From Sporosarcina sp. FSL W7-1349 (GTDB taxonomy: Bacteria; Bacillota; Bacilli; Bacillales_A; Planococcaceae): a stretch of 64,000 bases of DNA. Positions 27,760-36,096 of this stretch are shown in pieces (the stretch's first letter is position 1; the number at the start of each line of letters is the position of its first letter). The position numbers and the translations under genes are program-made. The notes under the pieces are model-generated. The model made no database searches and was not told the DNA's origin. It was given only the letters and a program-made list of their open reading frames with translations. The DNA is taken from positions 1,798,001 through 1,862,000 of the forward strand of contig NZ_JBBOOK010000001.1 in the NCBI RefSeq assembly GCF_038003045.1. Direction: 5' to 3'.

Positions 27760-28548
27760 TCACCCCCCTTGCCTTTGCATGAACATCCCGTTTTTTCCAA
27801 TGACTGTTGCCAGATCACCCGTCTTCAATCCCGCACTATTGCCTTCGTCAAGATCCAGATGCAGGTCCAAGCTGAATTCCGGATGGACCCGGACGACAAC
27901 GTCTGGAAAAATGACCGGCCGCTCACCTGCCGTCCGAATGATTAACTCATCCCCGTCCACTACACCAAACGTCTTAGCGTTTTCAGTGGACATGTGGATA
28001 TGCCGCTTGGCGACGATGACGCCCTGCTGCAAGACAACGACCCCTTTCGGACCGATCAGCGTGATGCCGGGCGTATCAGCCAAAGAGCCCGATAGACGGG
28101 TGGGAGGATGGATTCCTAATTGGAATCCATCCGTCACCGAAATTTCCACCTGTGACTCGGAGCGTACAGGCCCAAGGATTCGAACGTTTTTAATGAAGCC
28201 TTTCGGACCTAAAATCGTAAGCTGTTCCGTAGCTGCAAATTGGCCTGGCTGTGATAAATCACGGTATTTCGTCAGTTCGTGTCCGTCACCAAATAACACT
28301 TGAACATGTTCTGGAGCCAGATGGATATGCCGGTTCGATATACCGACCGGAATTTGCAGTTCAGGCTCCCTTTGACTGGATGAAGACTTAGGGCGCTGAA
28401 CGGATCGGCCGTCTTGTATCTCGATGTTCCTGTCTCTTAAGAAATCTGTCGCTGCCGGTGTTATTTTATCCCCCGCCTGGATGGGGAATGGGTTTGGAAT
28501 CCCGTTTTTCAACATCATTCGAAGCTTGGATTCCGTAATTAGCGTCAT
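27760..28548 (-). CDS. pduL: Phosphate acyltransferase PduL (BMC type)
   Basis: 262 aa. Converts acetyl-CoA + Pi to acetyl-phosphate + CoA, recycling CoA in the microcompartment. Two zinc-site motifs are present: ISNRHIHL (His74, His76) and AKRHIHMS (His183, His185), as is the IGPKGVVVLQQG region. An extra ~60-residue N-terminal segment (ITESKLRMML... then ITPAATDFLRDRNIEI) resembles the N-terminus of EutT-type proteins and precedes the Ser-rich linker; it may be the encapsulation region. Starts 11 bases after the BMC-H stop. Confidence 0.93.
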   Translation of the reverse strand: MTLITESKLRMMLKNGIPNPFPIQAGDKITPAATDFLRDRNIEIQDGRSVQRPKSSSSQREPELQIPVGISNRHIHLAPEHVQVLFGDGHELTKYRDLSQPGQFAATEQLTILGPKGFIKNVRILGPVRSESQVEISVTDGFQLGIHPPTRLSGSLADTPGITLIGPKGVVVLQQGVIVAKRHIHMSTENAKTFGVVDGDELIIRTAGERPVIFPDVVVRVHPEFSLDLHLDLDEGNSAGLKTGDLATVIGKNGMFMQRQGG

Positions 28549-28558
28549 AGGCTACCCA

Positions 28559-28846
28559 TTATCCTTCCAGCTTCGGAAGAATGAGCTCGATATCGGAATG
28601 TGGTCGTGGAATGACGTGAACCGATACCAATTCACCGATATTTTCCGCAGCCGCTGCCCCGGCATCAACGGACGCTTTCACCGCTCCGACATCCCCTCGT
28701 ACCATGACCGTCACCAAACCGCCACCGACATGCACTTTACCGATCAACTTGACATTTGCCGCTTTTGCCATGGCATCCGCCGCTTCAACCGCTCCGACCA
28801 AGCCTTTTGTTTCAATCATTCCTAATGCTCCCATTTCTCCGTTCAT
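28559..28846 (-). CDS. BMC-H hexameric shell protein (PduA/EutM type)
   Basis: 95 aa. [20 protein letters not shown], then [29 protein letters not shown] and [14 protein letters not shown] are canonical single BMC-domain features. Hexamers tile the shell facets, with the pore loop near KVHVGGG. GAGGAGGAAG ribosome-binding site, strong as expected for an abundant shell protein. Lies between the aldehyde dehydrogenase and PduL genes. Confidence 0.97.
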   Translation of the reverse strand: MNGEMGALGMIETKGLVGAVEAADAMAKAANVKLIGKVHVGGGLVTVMVRGDVGAVKASVDAGAAAAENIGELVSVHVIPRPHSDIELILPKLEG

Positions 28847-28869
28847 AATTCTTCCTCCTCATATCAAAT

Positions 28870-30339
28870 TCATAGTTTCAATTCCTGCATGACCGCTTTA
28901 ACGATGTCAATGATCTCATCCCTTGAAACAGATGCTTGCTGTTGTGTTCCGACGCTGACCGGCTGCTGGTAATTGGCGGAAGGCGTTTCCATCTCCAACT
29001 TACGTACGCCATAGGCAACCCGTTTGATATTCATCAAATGATCTACCGTAATGTTGTCTGAAGTGATGTTGTTGCCGAGCGTCCCACAGCCTAGCGTCAT
29101 GGACGGCATAATCTCTGTCGTCGCACCAATGCCGCCGAATGTCGTGCCTGAATTGACAACAATGCGAAACGTCTCCTGTGACAATGCCACCTTCTCGACG
29201 ATTTGCGGATCTTCACTATGGATGCCGAATGTATGACCGAGTCCGCCCATTTTCAACAGGCGGCGGCTGATATCCATAGCTTCCTGCCAATCATCCGCTG
29301 TGTAGAATGCCAAGATGGGCGACAATTTCTCAAGTGAGAAGGGATACTCCTTCCCGATATTCTCCTCCTCGGCGACAAGCACTTTGCAGTCATCCGGTAT
29401 GGCAATCCCCGCCATTTCCGCAAGCTTTTGAGGTGATTGCCCGACGATCCGCGGGTTCAATCGCCCTCCTGAGAGAATAATCGATCCCACTCTTTTCTTC
29501 TCGTAGTCATCCAGGAAGTAAGCACCTTGGGATTCGAGTTCGCTTTTGAACTTCCTCCGTATGGAACGCTCAACAACAAGTGCTTGTTCGGAAGCGCAAA
29601 TCGTCCCATAGTCAAATGTCTTGCTTCTGATGATATCCGCGACAGCCTGGCGGATTTGAGCACTTGAATGGATATAGACCGGAACATTACCCGGACCGAC
29701 GCCATATGCCGGTTTGCCCGAGCTGTACGCCGCTCTCACCATATCCGACCCGCCTGTCGCGAGGATGAGATCCGTCAAAGCATGAGTCATAAGTTCGTTG
29801 GCACCGGCCACGGACGGTATCGCCAGGCAAGAAATCAGGCCTTCCGGCGCTCCGGCTTGCTCAGCTGCCCTTTTGACAACTTCCGCTGCCTCTTTCGTAC
29901 AATTCGCTGCGGCTGGGTGCGGACTGAATACGATCGCATTCCTTGCCTTTACGGCAATCAAAGCTTTGAATATAACAGTAGAAGTCGGATTGGTCGACGG
30001 GATGATCCCAGCTACGATGCCGACCGGCTCCGCAATCTCCCATACTTTTTTCTTGTCATCCCGTGAGATGATACCCGCGGTCTTTTTATCTTTAATGGAT
30101 TCATAGACATCGCGAGCAGCAAACATGTTTTTGGTCAGTTTGTCTTCCACTTTTCCGTAGCCGGTCTCATCCGACGCCATCTGCGCCAGTCTTCCGGATT
30201 CTCTCATGGCGGCTTGCGCCATGCTATGGACGATTCGATCAATCTCCTCTTGTGTCATGTCCGTTGCTCTAGCTTGGGCCGCTTGGGCTTGCGCCAAAAG
30301 GGTTCTTGCTTGCTGGATGGATTCAAGATCTTTATCCAT
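28870..30339 (-). CDS. eutE: CoA-acylating acetaldehyde dehydrogenase (EutE/PduP type), encapsulated
   Basis: 489 aa. Oxidises acetaldehyde with CoA and NAD+ to acetyl-CoA and NADH. Catalytic Cys248 is in [11 protein letters not shown]; nucleotide-binding [10 protein letters not shown] and [16 protein letters not shown] are present. A linker rich in Gln/Ser/Val (~455-472) precedes a C-terminal amphipathic helix, [18 protein letters not shown], the position and pattern of an encapsulation peptide. ATG at 30339 overlaps the preceding stop (TAATG), so translation is coupled to the shell gene. Confidence 0.95.
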   Translation of the reverse strand: MDKDLESIQQARTLLAQAQAAQARATDMTQEEIDRIVHSMAQAAMRESGRLAQMASDETGYGKVEDKLTKNMFAARDVYESIKDKKTAGIISRDDKKKVWEIAEPVGIVAGIIPSTNPTSTVIFKALIAVKARNAIVFSPHPAAANCTKEAAEVVKRAAEQAGAPEGLISCLAIPSVAGANELMTHALTDLILATGGSDMVRAAYSSGKPAYGVGPGNVPVYIHSSAQIRQAVADIIRSKTFDYGTICASEQALVVERSIRRKFKSELESQGAYFLDDYEKKRVGSIILSGGRLNPRIVGQSPQKLAEMAGIAIPDDCKVLVAEEENIGKEYPFSLEKLSPILAFYTADDWQEAMDISRRLLKMGGLGHTFGIHSEDPQIVEKVALSQETFRIVVNSGTTFGGIGATTEIMPSMTLGCGTLGNNITSDNITVDHLMNIKRVAYGVRKLEMETPSANYQQPVSVGTQQQASVSRDEIIDIVKAVMQELKL

Positions 30340-30872
30340 TATTTATCGCCACCTTTCCCAACCTGTGCTGCAGATAAGAGTTTGACCAGTTCTTCTTTTT
30401 TAGCGGTTGCGATCTTATCTGCCGGGAGTGGAAAATCAGATTGTAAACTTGCCTGCTTCCGTAGTTCCTGCAGACTTGCTTTTGTATAATCAACCGCTTG
30501 TTCCGTCTCCTCTTTCATCTCCACAACTGCTTTTGGTTGTTCTTCTTCGCTACTATTTGGCTTATCCTCTTTTTTCTCTTCCGCTTTAGAAAGCAATTGG
30601 AATATGAGCTTCTTCGTACTATCATCCGGTCTTGCGATGACATGAGAATGATGCAGTCGCCCGACCTCCTTCGCTTCCTCGGCTCCGATCGAAACGGCGG
30701 ACTGTACGGAGGCGACATCTCCGACAATATAAATCGTGACCAGACCGGCATCCGCGCCCTGGTATGTAACGACTTTTACATCGGCAGCCTTGGAAGCTGC
30801 ATCCGCCGCCGCTACAAGTGCTGGATATCCAATCGTTTCGATCATACCCAATGCAAAGTTCTGGTTCTCCAC
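30339..30872 (-). CDS. BMC-H shell protein with C-terminal extension
   Basis: 177 aa. Residues ~5-90 are a BMC domain (ALGMIETIGYPALVAAADAA, AGLVTIYIVGDVASVQSAV, HVIARPDD). A Glu/Lys-rich flexible linker (~95-128) follows, then a small C-terminal module LQELRKQASLQ...FPLPADKIATAKKEELVKLL (~132-170). That module looks like a SAP/Rho-N-type helix-loop-helix and may bind cargo or nucleic acid on the luminal or outer face. GTG start at 30872 with AGAGGTGA upstream. Only two BMC-H proteins and no BMC-T are seen in the locus. Confidence 0.92.
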   Translation of the reverse strand: MENQNFALGMIETIGYPALVAAADAASKAADVKVVTYQGADAGLVTIYIVGDVASVQSAVSIGAEEAKEVGRLHHSHVIARPDDSTKKLIFQLLSKAEEKKEDKPNSSEEEQPKAVVEMKEETEQAVDYTKASLQELRKQASLQSDFPLPADKIATAKKEELVKLLSAAQVGKGGDK

Positions 30873-30909
30873 CTTACTTCACCTCTTCACGTATTTGGCT
30901 ATCCCCCAC

Positions 30910-31719
30910 TTAATCTCCGTTCAGCAGTCTGGCATTGATTTTAGGGAGAAGGGTGTCCAATTCGCCAATACTGTCAATTACATAATGGGCTCCCGCTTCT
31001 TTAAATCTTTTCGCAACGGCATCCATTCTATCCGCCAATTCATCCGGAGCCATGGCGGCCGCCTCTTCCTGCTTTAGCCCCATTTCACTGCTACCGAGGA
31101 TGACGCCGACACTCCAGGCGCCAGCATTCAGCCCTTCTTTGATATCGCTGATTGTGTCGCCCACCTTGATAATATGTTTCATTGGATAGACTCCTAGGTT
31201 CATCGCGTTGATATAGCACATCCACGGGGATGGCCTTCCGCCAGGTACGTCGTCCGGAGTAACCATATAATCCGGCGCATATCCCTTTTGCTTTGCACCC
31301 GGAGCGACGACATCCATCATCTTTTGTGTGTAGCCGGTCGTTGAACCTATCTTGATCCCTTTAGCCCTTAGCCGGTCTACCAGTTCGAGTACTCCAGGGA
31401 CCGGTGTGCAATAATTTGGCAGGATAGAGAATAAGAGCGGCTCGAAATCCGCATACAAATCGTCTACATCCTTTTCCTCGGGAAGACGGCCGAACTTGTC
31501 CTTCCATAGCTGCGCGATTCTGTCCATCTTGCACATTTCATTGATGTGATCCCACTTCAGCATCCCCATTGGTTCCCGTGCTTCCTCATGCAGCACTTCA
31601 ATTCCTTTTTTAGTGAACACTTCTATAAATACATCCAGTGGGGCAAAACAGCCGTAGTCCACCGCCGTGCCCGCCCAATCGAAAATTACCGCTTCAATCT
31701 GGGGAGATTGTATACTCAA
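30910..31719 (-). CDS. phnX: Phosphonoacetaldehyde hydrolase PhnX
   Basis: 269 aa HAD-family enzyme. Splits phosphonoacetaldehyde into acetaldehyde and phosphate. The nucleophile Asp14 in FDWAGTAVDYG, the Schiff-base lysine Lys55 in MGMLKWDHI, the TGYTQKMMD loop and the metal site VGDTISDIKEG are all intact. TTG start at 31719 with AGGAGG 8 bases upstream. It sits directly before the shell genes in the BMC operon. It is the only enzyme visible in this locus that produces the aldehyde the BMC would process, linking C-P bond cleavage to the compartment. No obvious targeting peptide. Confidence 0.96.
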   Translation of the reverse strand: MSIQSPQIEAVIFDWAGTAVDYGCFAPLDVFIEVFTKKGIEVLHEEAREPMGMLKWDHINEMCKMDRIAQLWKDKFGRLPEEKDVDDLYADFEPLLFSILPNYCTPVPGVLELVDRLRAKGIKIGSTTGYTQKMMDVVAPGAKQKGYAPDYMVTPDDVPGGRPSPWMCYINAMNLGVYPMKHIIKVGDTISDIKEGLNAGAWSVGVILGSSEMGLKQEEAAAMAPDELADRMDAVAKRFKEAGAHYVIDSIGELDTLLPKINARLLNGD

Positions 31720-31761
31720 AACACTGACCTCCTTTATTCAAAACAATACGATGAAAGTAGT

Positions 31762-32952
31762 TTATAAAGCCTCTGTCAAATTCTTCGATTCTTCAACTGT
31801 TTCGATCTCCTCGTGCATCTGGATTCCCCGCTTTTTAAGCTGGTCAAAGATCATTTGCGGCTCAAACGCATCTTCCGGGATGAGGATTCCCGTTTTCTTC
31901 ACTACACCTTTTGCAAGAAGTTCCGTTGCGATCGCCATCGGGATACCGACATTCCGGGTATACGCCCGCAGCCCTTCCCAGCCTTCTACGGAGCCGTCGC
32001 TAGAAGGATGAGTATGATAAAGGATATGGCGTTTTTTAGTGCCATCCTTCACGCCGACCACTTCGACATGCAAAGAGTAGCCGTATAATGCGGTTTCCTG
32101 CCCTTCCTTGGAATTCATCAAGTACTCGCCGATGATGTCCATCACTCCGACCTCTTCGCCGTTCACTGTCACTTTTGGATTGCGCATAATGCCATATTCA
32201 TACAGCCCGCGCACGAGGTGCATATTCTTCTCCGGCCATGTGCCGCGCACTTCAATCAGTTCGACACCTTTTCCCGACAGCGCTTGCGCCAACGTTTTTG
32301 TCTCGGAATGGGGAATGATGTACTGTACCGTTTCGCCGTATGGCTCTGGCAATTTGATATTCCTTGGCCGGGCGAATGGAGGGACTTGCACAAACCTCCC
32401 TTTCTCGTACACGACTCTCCCTGGAAGGTCCGGGTCGTATTCCAAAGTCGTTGTTTCGGTGATCGACTTCGAAAAAGCGATCGGGCGGAAAGAGCCATGG
32501 CTTACTCGGACGCTTTCTACCGTATCAAGCTGATTGGCCGCGTGCATGGCCATCATTTGAGTAACGCCTGGAGTCATTCCAAATCCCGGGACAGCTGTTC
32601 TGCCCTTCTCTTTGAAGAGGTGATCGAATTCATCCTCCGCACCGAAACCATTTAGATTAATGCCATGGCAGCCGGCTTCGGCGATACAGGCTGTCGATAG
32701 GCCATTCAATGTGATGGTTGTCCCATCCATGACAACGTCATAGCCTTTCATTTTCTCGACGGTCTCTTGGTGGTTGTAGACATTCACTTTAATGAAATCA
32801 ACTCTTGGGTCATTCAACTCTCTGACGAGTTGTTGTCCGATCTCCTCGTTGAAGTCCCCGATCGTAATGGTGTCGAATTCCGAATGCTCCACCAAGTCTA
32901 GTACCGCTTCTCGTGCGATTCTTCCTGCCCCTCCGAGACAAAACACTTTCAT
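31762..32952 (-). CDS. Saccharopine dehydrogenase-like NAD(P)-dependent oxidoreductase
   Basis: 396 aa, first gene of the minus-strand BMC operon. The N-terminal Rossmann fold has MKVFCLGGAGRIAREAV and ITIGDFNEE; the middle contains FGMTPGVTQMMA and later EVRGTWPEKNMHLVRGLYEYG, as in saccharopine dehydrogenase/lysine-ketoglutarate reductase relatives. These oxidise or form imine-linked amino acids. A substrate in phosphonate catabolism is not known to me; an imine or opine of alanine or AEP is conceivable. Start ATG with AGGAGTG upstream; 42 bases separate it from phnX. Confidence 0.75.
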   Translation of the reverse strand: MKVFCLGGAGRIAREAVLDLVEHSEFDTITIGDFNEEIGQQLVRELNDPRVDFIKVNVYNHQETVEKMKGYDVVMDGTTITLNGLSTACIAEAGCHGINLNGFGAEDEFDHLFKEKGRTAVPGFGMTPGVTQMMAMHAANQLDTVESVRVSHGSFRPIAFSKSITETTTLEYDPDLPGRVVYEKGRFVQVPPFARPRNIKLPEPYGETVQYIIPHSETKTLAQALSGKGVELIEVRGTWPEKNMHLVRGLYEYGIMRNPKVTVNGEEVGVMDIIGEYLMNSKEGQETALYGYSLHVEVVGVKDGTKKRHILYHTHPSSDGSVEGWEGLRAYTRNVGIPMAIATELLAKGVVKKTGILIPEDAFEPQMIFDQLKKRGIQMHEEIETVEESKNLTEAL

Positions 32953-33299
32953 AACTCTTTCACTCCTCTATTCAAATATTCTAAATAATTTGATACAAGG
33001 AGAGCATATCATAGATTAATTGTTTTGTCTTGTTATTTTTCAATTTTTATTATAGTTTTATTTGCTTTTAATTGGTTTACAATATATTCAGTCAATTTAA
33101 AAACTTTTTTTCTCTACTTTTTTTATAATAAATAACTACTTTGTTCAATCCAAAAAGTAATCTATATATAGAAGACATTTTTATCTTCCCTATTTCAAAC
33201 CTAAAAGTGCCAAGTAAAAGCAATATAAAATAGAATAAAACCAAATAAATCTATTCCCAATCCTCAAATAATATGATATTGTAATCTGCAAGCGTTATC

Positions 33300-33313
33300 T
33301 GAAAACGCTATCA
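33300..33313. promoter_or_regulatory. Catabolite-responsive element (cre) for CcpA
   Basis: TGAAAACGCTATCA is a perfect fit to TGWNANCGNTNWCA. It lies in the divergent region between the BMC operon and the MFS-phnW operon, ~170 bases upstream of the MFS start and 350 bases from the minus-strand operon start. It predicts glucose repression. The neighbouring AGCGTT...AACGCT inverted repeat (33291-33309) overlaps it. The remainder of 32953-33290 is very AT-rich, with promoter-like stretches but no gene. Confidence 0.7.
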
Positions 33314-33329
33314 ATTCAAAATTATCGGA

Positions 33330-33427
33330 AGGAGGGTGTTTGATTATGTGAAAACCTCTCGCCATCTTTTCAATATTGCACCGGGGGCTTGACGCCTCTA
33401 TTGGAAAATGGGGAGAGGCATTTCACA
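33330..33427 (+). promoter_or_regulatory. Leader with minimal AUG-UGA reading frame and large hairpin
   Basis: GGAAGGAGGG at ~33327-33336 is followed 9 bases later by ATG immediately followed by TGA (33346-33351). That codon pair is the left foot of a long imperfect hairpin: 33347-33375 (TGTGAAAACCTCTCGCCATC...) pairs with 33399-33427 (...GGGGAGAGGCATTTCACA) around a 23-base loop. The MFS ribosome-binding site follows ~35 bases later. It looks like a regulated leader, perhaps an attenuator or translational control element, for the MFS-phnW mRNA. Confidence 0.55.
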
Positions 33428-33474
33428 TTAGCTTTTCTACAATTGCTTACAAACAAAGATATAAGGAGGTATAC

Positions 33475-34857
33475 ATGACAAAACCAACCTATTCCAAGAA
33501 AGTACAAAGGAAAGCGTTGATTGCCAGTTTAGTAGGCAGTTCCATTGAATACTACGACTATCTTTTGTACGGAGCTGTTGCCGCACTAGTGTTTAATAAG
33601 CTGTTCTTTCCAAATTTCGATCCGACAGTGGGACTGCTGATGGCGTTGGCCTCTTTCGGATTGCCGTATTTCTTCCGCCCGCTCGGCGGCGTGATTTTCA
33701 GCCATATCGGAGATAAATTGGGAAGGAAGAAATCGCTGGTCCTTACATTGGGAATCATGGGGGTCAGCACAGCGTTCATCGGGCTGCTTCCGACCTACGA
33801 CATGATCGGTATTTGGGCACCAATCCTGCTCGTATCGCTCCGCCTGATCCAAGGCGTCGCCGTCGGGGGAGAATGGGGAGGCGCCGTATTGCTCGCCGTA
33901 GAGTACTCGGATGAAAAGAAAAAGGGTTTTGCTGGAAGCATCCCGATGATGGGTGCCGCTGTCGGCATCATTCTAGGAACCGGCACGATGTCACTCATGC
34001 GATTGCTGCCGGATGCTCAATTCCTTGCTTGGGGTTGGCGGATTCCTTTCGTGCTAAGCTTGGTCTTGGTTTTGCTAGGGATTTGGATCCGTGGCAGTCT
34101 GGATGAAACTCCTGACTTTCAAGCGGCACAGAAAGAAGGTAAAATCCCGAAACTGCCAATTGTCACGACATTCAAGCATCATTGGCGGGAAATCATCTTG
34201 ACGACAGGCGCCAAAGCTATTGAAACGGCCCCTTTCTACATGTTCGCTACGTTCGGGATTTCCTATGCGACCAATACGCTAAGTATGCCAGAGAATACGG
34301 TGCTCAATGCTATAACGATCGGTACGTTGAGTTCCCTGCTCTTCATACCGCTAGCCGGAATGGTATCCGACCGGATTGGCAGAAAAAAAGTCTTCTTCAT
34401 TGGTTCCATGAGTGTCACGCTGTTTGCCATTCCCTATTTCATGCTCCTTTCTAATAGAACGATGCTTACTTTGACGGTCGCTGTGCTCATTGGATATGCA
34501 CTCTGGTCAATCATCACAGCTGTTTTAGGAACGATGTTTTCAGAGATGTTCAACCCGGAAGTCCGCTATACGGGGATTTCGGTAGGTTATCAATTAGGCG
34601 CTGCCATTTTCGGAGGAACGATGCCGCTGGTCGCAACTGCTTTAATTACCAAATTTAATGGGTCATGGTTGCCGGCTGCTGTTTATTTAATGATTCTTGG
34701 CATCATGTCGATGATCTGTGTCGCGCTCATCAAGACGAGACCAAATCAGGACACGGGAGCCAAAAGCGGAAATGATTTTGAGAAAGAAGTGGCTCTGCTC
34801 AAGAGCCATCTGCAAACTCGGATAAATCAGGCACCATCCAAAATAACAAACCCTTGA
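33475..34857 (+). CDS. MFS transporter, metabolite:H+ symporter (MHS) type
   Basis: ~460 aa with twelve membrane segments. The N-terminus [24 protein letters not shown] and the loop [11 protein letters not shown], plus [15 protein letters not shown], are diagnostic of the ShiA/ProP/KgtP-like MHS family, importers of zwitterions and organic acids. AAGGAGGT precedes the ATG at 33475. It is co-transcribed with phnW (13-base gap), so it may import AEP, hydroxy-AEP or a linked organic acid, in addition to the ABC importer. The substrate is inferred. Confidence 0.87.
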   Translation: MTKPTYSKKVQRKALIASLVGSSIEYYDYLLYGAVAALVFNKLFFPNFDPTVGLLMALASFGLPYFFRPLGGVIFSHIGDKLGRKKSLVLTLGIMGVSTAFIGLLPTYDMIGIWAPILLVSLRLIQGVAVGGEWGGAVLLAVEYSDEKKKGFAGSIPMMGAAVGIILGTGTMSLMRLLPDAQFLAWGWRIPFVLSLVLVLLGIWIRGSLDETPDFQAAQKEGKIPKLPIVTTFKHHWREIILTTGAKAIETAPFYMFATFGISYATNTLSMPENTVLNAITIGTLSSLLFIPLAGMVSDRIGRKKVFFIGSMSVTLFAIPYFMLLSNRTMLTLTVAVLIGYALWSIITAVLGTMFSEMFNPEVRYTGISVGYQLGAAIFGGTMPLVATALITKFNGSWLPAAVYLMILGIMSMICVALIKTRPNQDTGAKSGNDFEKEVALLKSHLQTRINQAPSKITNP

Positions 34858-34870
34858 GGAGGAATATGTC

Positions 34871-35998
34871 ATGTCTACTGTTCAATTTACAAACAACCCT
34901 TACCTTCTACTAACACCAGGTCCACTCACTACGAGTGATGGCGTGCGATTGGCGATGATGAAAGACTGGTGTACTTGGGACGATGATTACAATAACATCG
35001 TTCAAGGAATCCGCTCAAATCTTGTTAATCTTGCTACAAATAATCCCGGGAAATACTCGACTGTTCTTATGCAAGGAAGCGGTACATTCAGCGTGGAATC
35101 CGTCATCGGTACGGTCATTCCGAAGGACGGCAAACTGCTGGTGATCGGAAACGGGGCGTACGGATACCGGATCGGCGAAATCGCCAAGTATTTGAACATT
35201 GATACCGTCATGCTCGACAGCGGAGAGACGTCTGATCCCGACCTAGTGGAGTTAAACTCCATCTTGGAAGCTGACCCGGCCATTACGCATGTGGCGGTCG
35301 TCCACTGCGAAACAACAACAGGCCGGCTAAACCCGATCGATAAAATTAGTGAAACTGTCAAAAAACATAACCGGATCTTCATCTTGGATGCAATGAGCAG
35401 TTTTGGCGGCATCGAAATGGACATTGATACGTTAGGTGTCGATTATTTGGTGAGCAGCGCTAATAAATGTATCGAAGGAGTCCCTGGGTTTGGTTTCATC
35501 ATTGTAAATAAAGAGGAATTCGAGAAATGTCAAAACAATGCCCGTTCCCTTTCCCTTGACTTATACAGCCAATGGAAGACGATGGAAGAGAACAACGGAA
35601 AATGGCGATTCACATCACCGACACACGTCGTCCGCGCGTTCGCACAGGCTCTTAAAGAACTGGGAGAAGAAGGTGGCGTGGCAGCACGCGCGGCCCGGTA
35701 CCGCGAAAATCAGCGGACGCTCGTGGAAGGCATGCGGAAACTTGGATTTACAACTCTTTTATCGGATGAACACCAATCGCCAATCATCACTTCCTTCAAC
35801 TTCCCAGATCATGAAGACTTCACTTTCGATGAGTTCTATAACCGATTGAAGGAAAAAGGGTTTGTCATCTATCCGGGTAAAGTGACCGATGTCAATACAT
35901 TCCGTATTGGCAACATCGGAGCCGTCACCCCAGCGAAAATCAAAGATCTATTAGTAGCGATCGAAGAAAGTTGTTACTGGAAAGAAGCTGTAAATTAA
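34871..35998 (+). CDS. phnW: 2-aminoethylphosphonate--pyruvate transaminase PhnW
   Basis: 375 aa. Transfers the AEP amino group to pyruvate, giving phosphonoacetaldehyde and alanine. The N-terminus [27 protein letters not shown], the Asp in [10 protein letters not shown] and the PLP lysine in [13 protein letters not shown] (Lys199) are the PhnW signature. Full length and intact. Its product is the substrate of PhnX, encoded on the divergent operon; its by-product alanine can be recycled by the ald product. Confidence 0.96.
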   Translation: MSTVQFTNNPYLLLTPGPLTTSDGVRLAMMKDWCTWDDDYNNIVQGIRSNLVNLATNNPGKYSTVLMQGSGTFSVESVIGTVIPKDGKLLVIGNGAYGYRIGEIAKYLNIDTVMLDSGETSDPDLVELNSILEADPAITHVAVVHCETTTGRLNPIDKISETVKKHNRIFILDAMSSFGGIEMDIDTLGVDYLVSSANKCIEGVPGFGFIIVNKEEFEKCQNNARSLSLDLYSQWKTMEENNGKWRFTSPTHVVRAFAQALKELGEEGGVAARAARYRENQRTLVEGMRKLGFTTLLSDEHQSPIITSFNFPDHEDFTFDEFYNRLKEKGFVIYPGKVTDVNTFRIGNIGAVTPAKIKDLLVAIEESCYWKEAVN

Positions 35999-36096
35999 CA
36001 GGGAAACAACTACCCTGACAGAAGATTCCTTATAAATTATACTGATGCTATAATAGGATAATATAAGGATTTTCATATACAGTGGAGGCGAATTGG

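Noticed and set aside
33376..33474. N-terminal extension of the MFS transporter
   Set aside because: Would start inside the leader hairpin; ATG 33475 has a perfect ribosome-binding site and the family's normal N-terminus.
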